Source of the DNA: RGIG8497 sp045593265
GTDB taxonomy: Bacteria > Bacillota > Clostridia > RGIG6154
Reading direction: 5' to 3'
Assembly (NCBI GenBank): GCA_045593265.1
Contig: JAZNWH010000014.1
Location: 1 to 38,120, forward strand
Length of the DNA: 38,120 nt
Shown here piece by piece: positions 29,745 through 36,481 of the stretch; positions within the stretch are counted from its first letter, which is position 1; the number at the start of each line of letters is the position of its first letter. The notes beneath the pieces are model-generated. The model saw only the letters and a program-made list of their open reading frames with translations, did no database searches and was not told the origin of the DNA. Position numbers and translations under genes: made by a program.

Positions 29745-29824
29745 CTCCTTTTTAAATAAACAAAAGGAGGCAGTATAATAAATGTGTTTTACTACGATTT
29801 ATCATACGTGTCGCCTCCCTTTGT
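29745..29824 (-). promoter_or_regulatory. Candidate translational attenuator
   Basis: On the minus strand ACAAAGGGAGGC (29813-29824) pairs with GCCTCCTTTTGT (29760-29771), with GTATGATAAAT/ATTTATTATAC stacked inside (two G-U pairs valid only in this RNA). CTCCTTTT (29762-29769) can instead pair with AAAAGGAG (29745-29752), the ribosome site of the 49-residue gene. The leader peptide covers the shared strand. Confidence 0.5.
29752..29805 (-). CDS. Candidate 17-residue leader peptide
   Basis: GGGAGG lies eight bases before ATG 29803-29805. The frame encodes MINRSKTHLLYCLLLFI and ends one base before the AAAAGGAG of the 49-residue gene. A ribosome on this frame would open the hairpin and free or couple the downstream start, as in ermC-type attenuation. 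It could also be a tiny hydrophobic membrane peptide. Confidence 0.4.
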   Translation of the reverse strand: MINRSKTHLLYCLLLFI

Positions 29825-29830
29825 ACTTTA

Positions 29831-29860
29831 ATTTTATTACAAATAAAAAAGCATAGTCAG
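29831..29860 (-). promoter_or_regulatory. Candidate promoter of the virion-protein operon
   Basis: The minus strand shows CTGACT (29855-29860), 18 bases, and TAAAAT (29831-29836). The -35 overlaps the hairpin of the terminator at 29844-29871. It is weaker than the other promoters. Confidence 0.4.
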
Positions 29861-29871
29861 TACGACTATGC
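29844..29871 (-). terminator. Terminator after the AgrB-like gene
   Basis: On the minus strand GCATAGTC pairs with GACTATGC (29851-29871, 8 bp perfect, 5-base loop), followed by TTTTTT. It starts eight bases after the stop codon at 29880. Confidence 0.9.
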
Positions 29872-29879
29872 AAAAATTT

Positions 29880-30518
29880 TTAAATATCTAATCTGCCTAT
29901 TAAATAAAAGTAGCATTTATCTAGACATTCTTTGATTCTAGGATTGGCTATATCAAATTCTTCTGCTATCTTTTCATAAGAATAGCCGTCAATAAATCGG
30001 CGCTTGTATATCATAAAAGTTTCTGCGTCAACTCTTTCTTTGAGCAATTCTTCTGCTTTTAAATATTCGTCAGTTAAGGCGTTGTATTTTAAATAATCTA
30101 TCAATGGCTGGTGTACACTCTTTTCGCCCTGCGGTTTCCATAATGTTAAATCCTGAAAACTTGGTTTGACTTCAACGTCGGATTCTTCGTCTGGAATATC
30201 CGCGTGGGCGCTTAGTAAAAATTTGGCATATACCGTAAATAATACAGCAATATAAATGTTTATGTAAGTCGACAAAAACAACGACACAAATACTAATATC
30301 TGCATTAAGAAACACTTTAACGGTGATTTATAATGCTTTGCCTTTCCCATAAGTAAAGACAAACTCCAAACAATCATTATTATAATGGTGTTAGTAATTG
30401 ATTTACTTACAAATAATCCCAAAAGAAAAACCCAAGTTATATTAATTACAATGTTAGCAATTAACATAAATATATTATTTGGCGCGTCAAATAATATGTG
30501 CTTGAGCTTTTCTTTCAT
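29880..30518 (-). CDS. AgrB-like membrane protein fused to a sigma-4-like HTH
   Basis: Residues 1-105 form about four hydrophobic helices (NNIFMLIANIVINITWVFLL; TNTIIIMIVWSLSLLMG; FLMQILVFVSLFLSTYINIY). Between helices 2 and 3 lies KAKHYKSPLKC, with H62 and C69 seven residues apart, the spacing of the catalytic His and Cys of AgrB peptidases; the usual GGYHA context is missing. Residues about 135-212 form a sigma-70 region 4-type HTH (TFMIYKRRFIDGYSYEKIAE; EFDIANPRIKECLDKCYFYL). The gene follows a 15-residue Cys peptide gene by four bases. A membrane peptidase or regulator acting on that peptide is the inference; an unrelated membrane-bound regulator is the alternative. Confidence 0.45.
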   Translation of the reverse strand: MKEKLKHILFDAPNNIFMLIANIVINITWVFLLGLFVSKSITNTIIIMIVWSLSLLMGKAKHYKSPLKCFLMQILVFVSLFLSTYINIYIAVLFTVYAKFLLSAHADIPDEESDVEVKPSFQDLTLWKPQGEKSVHQPLIDYLKYNALTDEYLKAEELLKERVDAETFMIYKRRFIDGYSYEKIAEEFDIANPRIKECLDKCYFYLIGRLDI

Positions 30519-30521
30519 AGA

Positions 30522-30569
30522 TTATTCGCCTCCGTCAGTGTCGCAGAATCCCCATCTTGTGTTGAACAT
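30522..30569 (-). CDS. 15-residue Cys-containing peptide (AgrD-like candidate)
   Basis: AAGGAGGTGATATAG, one of the best ribosome sites in the genome, precedes ATG 30567-30569. The frame encodes MFNTRWGFCDTDGGE. It starts 14 bases after the stop of the AgrC-like gene and ends four bases before the AgrB-like gene. One Cys in the middle and an acidic tail recall autoinducer precursors, but the peptide lacks their long amphipathic leader. It could also be only a coupling ORF. Confidence 0.4.
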   Translation of the reverse strand: MFNTRWGFCDTDGGE

Positions 30570-30582
30570 CTATATCACCTCC

Positions 30583-31131
30583 TTATCTTATAAGAAGATA
30601 TATGATCCAAAAATGTAAAATCAATGATACAAATATTGTTAGGCCTATGCTTATGCCACGTACAGTTATACTTTTTATCTTTGTTTTTTCTTTTTTCCTG
30701 TTCCAAAATTTATTGTAAAATTTTTCTATTATAATAAGTTTTTTAGAAGCAACTAAAACAAACATTATAGGTGCTAATAAAGCAAATATTAAAGCAATTT
30801 CATTCATGCCAAATATAAAATATGCTACTATGCTAATTAATCCTAAAATAATCTCGGACAGTATATAAGTGATAACATCTGTTATTCTTGATTCTTTTGA
30901 ATATATGAGTTTTAGATTTAAAAGCATTATAATAACAAATAATAGATCTGCATTAATGCCTGTTTTAAATGTCAAAGTGTTTTGAATAACAATATAATCA
31001 ATAATAGTTAATCCAATAAAATAAATGTTTTTGCCTTTTAATTGTTTAGCAAATATGATAAACAAACAAGTGTATAGTGGTTGCAATATAGAACCCAAAA
31101 TATTTCCTATCAACATTGTTTCGTTGCTCAT
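30583..31131 (-). CDS. Six-helix membrane protein, AgrC-sensor-like
   Basis: The 182 residues have six hydrophobic segments (about 9-28, 35-50, 60-77, 85-106, 112-128, 157-181), with short polar turns and a basic loop (KFWNRKKEKTKIKS) before the last. This is the form of the AgrC sensor domain, e.g. IIMLLNLKLIYSKESRITDV then ITYILSEIILGLISIVAYFI, but no histidine kinase follows and none is encoded elsewhere. AAGGGTG precedes ATG 31129-31131. It could sense a peptide, block host signalling, or act in lysis timing. Confidence 0.45.
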   Translation of the reverse strand: MSNETMLIGNILGSILQPLYTCLFIIFAKQLKGKNIYFIGLTIIDYIVIQNTLTFKTGINADLLFVIIMLLNLKLIYSKESRITDVITYILSEIILGLISIVAYFIFGMNEIALIFALLAPIMFVLVASKKLIIIEKFYNKFWNRKKEKTKIKSITVRGISIGLTIFVSLILHFWIIYLLIR

Positions 31132-31146
31132 TAAAATTCACCCTTG

Positions 31147-31473
31147 CTATAATATGTCAGTTTTCACAATGTCCCACTTTTCCATCTTTTTTGCTATCGT
31201 GTGAATATAAGAATTGCCTCCAAGCCCCTCGTAAACTTTGAGCATATCTAAAAAGTTTTGATACACATAATCAGGGACTTGTTTCATCTCGCTATATACA
31301 AAATATGTGTTTGTCAGTTGACTTTTTAAAAGTGTTTGCAAAGCAACATTTTGTATATTTTCGTTTTCTTTTTGTTTTTTAAGTTTATCTTTATAAACTT
31401 TTATTCTACTTACGCAATATCCTAAAATTGTGCTTATGATAAATGTTACTATGGTGTTTATTATTGCGTGCAT
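31147..31473 (-). CDS. Holin-like membrane protein
   Basis: This 108-residue protein has one N-terminal hydrophobic helix (AIINTIVTFIISTILGYCVS), a coiled-coil (KDKLKKQKENENIQNVALQT) and LLKSQLTNTYFVYSEMKQVP, then NFLDMLKVYEGLGGNSYIHT. The order matches a widespread small protein of Gram-positive lysis cassettes (LL-x-x-x-x...Y...Y-x-x-L-G-G-N). Here it is away from the lysis genes. ATG 31471-31473 is chosen because AAAGGGA precedes it. Confidence 0.6.
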   Translation of the reverse strand: MHAIINTIVTFIISTILGYCVSRIKVYKDKLKKQKENENIQNVALQTLLKSQLTNTYFVYSEMKQVPDYVYQNFLDMLKVYEGLGGNSYIHTIAKKMEKWDIVKTDIL

Positions 31474-31501
31474 ATTTCTGTCCCTTTCTATTACCAAATT
31501 A

Positions 31502-31530
31502 ATTATAACACGAAAATTAAAAAACGACAA
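31502..31530 (-). promoter_or_regulatory. Promoter of the membrane cassette
   Basis: The minus strand shows TTGTCG (31525-31530), 17 bases, and extended -10 TGTTATAAT (TATAAT at 31502-31507). The -35 is wholly in the 3' arm of the terminator at 31511-31545. Confidence 0.7.
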
Positions 31531-31545
31531 ATTTAATTGTCGTTT
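31511..31545 (-). terminator. Terminator before the membrane cassette
   Basis: On the minus strand AAACGACAA pairs with TTGTCGTTT (31522-31530 and 31537-31545, 9 bp perfect, 6-base loop), followed by TTTAATTTT. It ends late transcripts coming from the minor head gene. Confidence 0.85.
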
Positions 31546-31634
31546 ACGTACTGGCCAATGAATAAATAAGGTTAGTTTTGTTAAGTATACCAGAGTAAGA
31601 ATATAAGAAAAAATAGTAGCCGTGCCAGTACCTC
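31514..31634 (-). ncRNA. Candidate small non-coding RNA, about 120 bases
   Basis: Between the minor head gene and the terminator lies a stretch with its own promoter (31641-31669). On the minus strand GTACTGGC near the 5' end (31624-31631) pairs perfectly with GCCAGTAC near the 3' end (31548-31555), enclosing a U-rich 68-base loop, followed by the terminator. A 32-codon frame exists but has no ribosome binding site. Confidence 0.5.
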
Positions 31635-31640
31635 GACATA

Positions 31641-31669
31641 ATTATATCACTTTAACTTATCTTTTGCAA
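31641..31669 (-). promoter_or_regulatory. Promoter of the small RNA
   Basis: The minus strand shows TTGCAA (31664-31669), 17 bases, and extended -10 TGATATAAT (TATAAT at 31641-31646). It overlaps the last codons of the minor head gene. Confidence 0.55.
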
Positions 31670-32837
31670 CTCTACGATAACCCGAAACGCTTAATCTATT
31701 TTTATATGTATCTAATCCCGCAACCTTACTAAATTTATTATATTCTGTTGTCAGTTGGCTTATCTTTTGTTGTGCAAGCCCTATTTCTTCTTTGTCACCA
31801 CTTGCTCTTGCTATAATTTGCCTGTCTTTTTGTTTTCTAATGGCCGTTTCAAGTTGTCTTTGAACTTGCGTTGCTTCATACTTGGTATAAGTCTTGCCTT
31901 TGTATTCAACTTTTTCTCGACTATATCTTTTATATCTAGTTAGTCTGTTTTTGCTATTGCTCGGTTCGTTTACCCCCATTACAATAGCAAACGCAAAATG
32001 TCGACAATTATATTCACCAATAGGACGGTCAAGTTCACTATTTAGTTTTTCAAACTCTTCATTTGTATATTGTTTACCCTGTATGTCTATATGATCTTCG
32101 GCACACGGAAAATGTGCCGATATTTCTACGCCGTCAGCACCAAATCGCTCACCAACTTCACGCTGTACATCTAAATTGATTTGCCTAATGCCTGTTAGTA
32201 TATCTTGTTTTACAGAACTATCTATTCTTCGATTATAGCCGTTTTTATAACCCAACTTTTCTTCATGCACCTTAACGCCACTATCTGCAAGTTGCCTTAT
32301 CGTGCTTCGCATTGCACTTTGATAATCCGTAACGCCAGTACTAACATTAAACACAGCTTCGTCGATCAAATCGTTATAAACGTTAGCAATCGGCTTATAA
32401 GTGGTGTTGCCGTTAGCATCTTTAAAAGTGAATCCAACATTGTTTGAGTTTGCCAAGTTCGTAAACAAACTATTTGTTTGTTTTTTAATGGACGTTACAT
32501 AATCTTGCAACTGCATATTATCTTCATAGCTAATATATTCTTGATTTTTTGCTTTAAAATATACTTCACTAAACTCAACATTTTCTTTTGCTACTTCGTC
32601 AAACAACTTGCTTATATCTTCAACTGACTTGCCACTTATTTTTGATAAATCGTTTAACAACTCATTTAAGTCAAATCCGTACTTAAGTTCCTGTGCTATT
32701 TCATGCGCTTGGCTAGGCGTAACGCCGTCAAATTGTTTGATGGCGTTTCCTAGCTTTTGCAAAACCTTTGTATTATATTTATTAAATCTTTCATAAAACA
32801 AATCTAGGATTTTGTCTAATTGCTCGTTATCTTGCAT
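31647..32837 (-). CDS. Minor head protein (phage minor capsid protein 2 / gp7-like)
   Basis: The 396 residues show the family features: long helices at the N terminus (LDKILDLFYERFNKYNTKVL), then TGVTDYQSAMRSTIRQLADS and the conserved VEISAHFPCAEDHIDIQGKQ, followed by EYNCRHFAFAIVMGV. The C/H-rich parts fit the Mu F/SPP1 gp7 domain, present in few copies at the portal and ejected with DNA. ATG 32835-32837 is used because AGGAGG lies seven bases upstream. Confidence 0.85.
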   Translation of the reverse strand: MQDNEQLDKILDLFYERFNKYNTKVLQKLGNAIKQFDGVTPSQAHEIAQELKYGFDLNELLNDLSKISGKSVEDISKLFDEVAKENVEFSEVYFKAKNQEYISYEDNMQLQDYVTSIKKQTNSLFTNLANSNNVGFTFKDANGNTTYKPIANVYNDLIDEAVFNVSTGVTDYQSAMRSTIRQLADSGVKVHEEKLGYKNGYNRRIDSSVKQDILTGIRQINLDVQREVGERFGADGVEISAHFPCAEDHIDIQGKQYTNEEFEKLNSELDRPIGEYNCRHFAFAIVMGVNEPSNSKNRLTRYKRYSREKVEYKGKTYTKYEATQVQRQLETAIRKQKDRQIIARASGDKEEIGLAQQKISQLTTEYNKFSKVAGLDTYKNRLSVSGYRRVAKDKLK

Positions 32838-32854
32838 AAACAAACCTCCTTATT

Positions 32855-34975
32855 TTAATCGTAATAACCCTCAATCATAAATACGTCTGCTCCTATATCG
32901 TTATTGGCGGTGGCCGCCGTTCCATAAAGGCTTGTTTGCCACAATACAACAAAACTTGTCTTGTCTGCCGATACGGCACACGTTAATGTCGCAAGTCTAT
33001 TGTTGTCATTTGGTTTTTGTACAACAGTAGACGCAACATAATTGTTTCCCCATGCTGTTGATACTGCTCTACTATCTAATGACATTTCCAAAATTATTGC
33101 TGGAGTAGTACTTGCATTTGTTGAACCTTTGCCGGCGCAAGCATAGATTTTAATCCTTTTAAATGGCGTTAAATCTAAATCCGTCAATTGCCATGCTGGG
33201 CTTGCAGATAGATTCGCTTGTATTCCTTTTAAATAGTCGCTTGGTGTATTGCTTTCCCATACAACAACTGGTTTTCTTTGAAACTCATCAAAGACTGCTT
33301 TCGTGCTAGGGTACTTGTCTGTGTTTGTACTGTTTGAAACCACACTTTGAACTTTATTGTCTTGTCTTTCCCAAACATTAATTGCAACCGTTCTTAAACT
33401 ATCGTCTGGAGCTAGATTAAACGCCATTGACACTGGAATGCCTAAATAATAAATTTGAGCTTCAAACATTATGTCGCCGTTGTTAACTTCGCTTATTCCA
33501 ACGCAACTTGCATAAAATCTTGTATAAGAGCTTGTCCCTGCTCCGTTTTCCCATAACACATCCAAATAATCTGCCTCTTTTGGATCTGTTAAGTTGTTTT
33601 TAACACTTTGATATGTTAGTGTTGAGGCCTTTGTATCAACGCTACCATCATTATTCAATACAACTAAATGATATGTAGGAACGACAACATTGTCATCAAC
33701 ATACTTCTTGTTTGCCACGTCATAACTTGTGCTTGGCGTTCCAACGTTTCTTATTATTGGCCTATAATTTGTGTTATCACCATTTGCGTTTGCATAACCC
33801 GTCAAAGTTAAGACTGTTCCTAAATTGTCATCTAGTGCTTTTGTAAAAGTGATTCCACTATCATAATCCTCGTCTTCTATGTCTAGCGTTAAATTGCCGT
33901 CTATCTTGACATTGCCAGTTATCTCGCCACCAGCTTTGTCGTACTTGCTACTTATATCTTGGTGACTTGTTAAGTAACCAGCGTCATTTGTGAAAGCACT
34001 AACATTTGTTGGTACTGTCGGGATTGTTGGTTGGTCTGTCAAGTCATTATAACTTCCACTAAAATCACTCTTGTTATTCCAGTTAGTAATATCGTTTTGA
34101 GTTATACCACTTGCGACACTATTTGAAAATACTGGGTCTGTTTCTGTATAACTTGTTATAAAGCCACTATCGTTTGTTAAATCGCTTGTCTTGCTTGGTA
34201 TAGTTGGTTTGTTATCTAAATCATTGTAGTCACCACTAAACAATTCTGGTTTGTTTGTTAAGTCTTCATAGTCGCCACTAAAATCGCTTTTGTTGTTCCA
34301 GTTTGTTATGTCGCTAGTAGTTATGTTATAAGCTGGGCTTGCTGTGAATATTGGATCTGCTTCTTCACCAATATCGCCACCTCCACCACCACTTACAACA
34401 CCAGCGTCAATTTTGCGCCCGTTTGATAAAGTACATATTAAATGATTATTAACAATCTCAACGTTTGTAACGCTTATACCGCCAAAGCTAACCCCGTCTT
34501 TACCTCTAACAACACCGCAGTTTATTTTTCTGCCGTCTGTTAAAGTTATTACAAGTTCGCCTTTGTCGTTTATTTCGGCGTTTTCGATTCCAACTCCGTC
34601 AATGCCGTCAGTTCCGTTGCGCCCGTCTTTTCCGTTTTTACCATTTAATCCGTTTTTGCCATCTTTTCCGTCAGCGCCGTCTTTACCATCTCGGCCGTCT
34701 TTACCATTAATACCGTTTTTTCCATCTTTGCCGTCTTTTGGTTTTATAAGTTCAATGTTCTTGATTTTATCAATAAGTTCTTCTTTTATCTTGTCGCACT
34801 TTTCTTCTGTTTCTTTTTGCGTTTCAACAATGTTTTCAATTTTTCCATTAATATCTCTTTGGCTTTGTTCAAAGATTTCTTGCTTTGCTGATAGTTCATC
34901 TTGTTCCTTCTTTTGTTCTTTAATGTTTTTATCAATTACTTGAATAGATTTTATAATTCTTAAGTTTGCCTCCAT
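32855..34975 (-). CDS. Collagen-like head fibre protein
   Basis: The 706 residues start with a coiled coil (EQKKEQDELSAKQEIFEQSQ; IVETQKETEEKCDKIKEELI). About 16 Gly-x-y triplets follow (residues about 81-128: GKDGKNGINGKDGRDGKDG), then NDKGELVITLTDGRKI repeats, FSGDYEDLTNKP-type repeats, and a beta-rich C-terminal domain. It forms a thin trimeric fibre. Lying between portal and minor head genes, it is probably bound at the head or neck, not the tail tip. The start ATG overlaps a GGAGG and lacks a clear site, so coupling to the portal gene is likely. Confidence 0.75.
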   Translation of the reverse strand: MEANLRIIKSIQVIDKNIKEQKKEQDELSAKQEIFEQSQRDINGKIENIVETQKETEEKCDKIKEELIDKIKNIELIKPKDGKDGKNGINGKDGRDGKDGADGKDGKNGLNGKNGKDGRNGTDGIDGVGIENAEINDKGELVITLTDGRKINCGVVRGKDGVSFGGISVTNVEIVNNHLICTLSNGRKIDAGVVSGGGGGDIGEEADPIFTASPAYNITTSDITNWNNKSDFSGDYEDLTNKPELFSGDYNDLDNKPTIPSKTSDLTNDSGFITSYTETDPVFSNSVASGITQNDITNWNNKSDFSGSYNDLTDQPTIPTVPTNVSAFTNDAGYLTSHQDISSKYDKAGGEITGNVKIDGNLTLDIEDEDYDSGITFTKALDDNLGTVLTLTGYANANGDNTNYRPIIRNVGTPSTSYDVANKKYVDDNVVVPTYHLVVLNNDGSVDTKASTLTYQSVKNNLTDPKEADYLDVLWENGAGTSSYTRFYASCVGISEVNNGDIMFEAQIYYLGIPVSMAFNLAPDDSLRTVAINVWERQDNKVQSVVSNSTNTDKYPSTKAVFDEFQRKPVVVWESNTPSDYLKGIQANLSASPAWQLTDLDLTPFKRIKIYACAGKGSTNASTTPAIILEMSLDSRAVSTAWGNNYVASTVVQKPNDNNRLATLTCAVSADKTSFVVLWQTSLYGTAATANNDIGADVFMIEGYYD

Positions 34976-34978
34976 GGA

Positions 34979-36481
34979 TTACAACCCCATTCTTGTTAAC
35001 GCAGAATTTACAATTCTATTTTCCCTCGATTTTCTTTCTTCTTCTTGTTCAACAGGATTTTCACCCATTAAATCCTCAAGTGATGGATTGCTTTCTTCAA
35101 TTTCGGCAATCGCTTGTTGTGCAATTTCAGGAGTTTCACCAAATATTTTTTCGCGATATTCTGCTTTGCTTATTAATCCTGCTTGTACTTCTCTTAATGC
35201 CCTGTTGCTTTCGGCTTCTTTGTCTTCAATGATAGAATCATCAAATTGAATAACAAAGTCTTCTGTGTTTATGTTATATTGGCCGAACATACTTGAGGCA
35301 TAGCAAATAGCTCTTACTAAATCAAAAATTGCACTTTCATATCCTATCTCAAGTTTTTTCTTACGTCTAAATAATTTACTGTTTGAACTTATAACGGCCG
35401 TTGCTGTGCTTAAGTTTGTTCCGTCAAAATGATAGTGATTTTCGCCAAATCCAACTTTTGAGCCTAGTATGTTTAAGTTTGTGTTTAATGTTTCAATTTG
35501 CTTATCCGTTCTTAAATCGTCGCTTTCGCTTTGAATAAGGTCGTCTTTTGTTGCACCTTTTGGCAATTGATAAACCGAAGTGTCGCTTGGATCAAACACA
35601 AGTTTTTGTTCGCCACTGTCATAACTAAACATTTCAGCCCTTGCGAATATTCTTTTACGGCCATTTACAAGTTCGTTCTTTAGTTCGTCAAAAGATATAT
35701 CAACGGCCATTAGGTTGTCAATTGCGTTGGCATAATGAGGTATCCCAAACGGTGTATTGTTGGTTATGTTGTTAGTAAGCATTGGCTTGAATATAGCAAA
35801 CCACGGAATATTTGACTTTGTATCAAATTCACTCATAATGCTTTCTTGACCTTCAATTTCATTTAGTTGGCCATTAGCGTCTTTGAATAAGTGATTGTAA
35901 ATAACATAATTGCCTGTTGATTCGTTTATTTTGTGAACCGATAAAACAACAAACTTTTCGCCGTCAACATATTCAACACTACCAAACGCACATTCTGTTA
36001 TGCCTTTATTGTTCCAGCTTAATGGATAAATCCAGTCAATATCAACCAAATCAACTCTTGTTTTTGCGTCCGATACATCTAAATACATACCGTCTTCATT
36101 TTGCACTAAATCATAGACACTAACAACTGCACTTTCAGTTCCCAAAGCTCCAGACTTTTCGATTGATTGATTTATAAGCGCGTATAGGTCTAATTTATCA
36201 ATTAGTTCATCAAATTGCTCTTGTGAACTTTCATCTGCCATTGATATTTCACACTTTTCACTCCATAAGATGTCGCTCCAGTCTTCGCTTATTTCCTTTG
36301 CCATATTCATAGTGTATCTTTTTTGTGATATTTTCTTTTTGCCATTGTAAATAAAATAATTGTGAAACTTTTTTACATTTCCTGCATACCAACTTTTCCA
36401 CTGGTCAATGTATGTCTGCATTGCGTCTTTAACTTCGCTATTGTACCCATAATTTGTTTTTAAAAAATCTTCTAATTTCAT
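34979..36481 (-). CDS. Portal protein (SPP1 gp6-like)
   Basis: The 500 residues include IDQWKSWYAGNVKKFHNYFI, then MAKEISEDWSDILWSEKCEI, TPFGIPHYANAIDNLMAVDI and YHFDGTNLSTATAVISSNSK, the gp6-family order. The dodecameric ring is the gate for DNA entry and exit. Its start overlaps the large terminase stop by four bases. Confidence 0.9.
   Translation of the reverse strand: MKLEDFLKTNYGYNSEVKDAMQTYIDQWKSWYAGNVKKFHNYFIYNGKKKISQKRYTMNMAKEISEDWSDILWSEKCEISMADESSQEQFDELIDKLDLYALINQSIEKSGALGTESAVVSVYDLVQNEDGMYLDVSDAKTRVDLVDIDWIYPLSWNNKGITECAFGSVEYVDGEKFVVLSVHKINESTGNYVIYNHLFKDANGQLNEIEGQESIMSEFDTKSNIPWFAIFKPMLTNNITNNTPFGIPHYANAIDNLMAVDISFDELKNELVNGRKRIFARAEMFSYDSGEQKLVFDPSDTSVYQLPKGATKDDLIQSESDDLRTDKQIETLNTNLNILGSKVGFGENHYHFDGTNLSTATAVISSNSKLFRRKKKLEIGYESAIFDLVRAICYASSMFGQYNINTEDFVIQFDDSIIEDKEAESNRALREVQAGLISKAEYREKIFGETPEIAQQAIAEIEESNPSLEDLMGENPVEQEEERKSRENRIVNSALTRMGL

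Noticed and set aside
31535..31633. 32-codon ORF (start MSRYWHG) in the small RNA candidate
   Set aside because: No ribosome binding site; the predicted transcription start is at or after its ATG.
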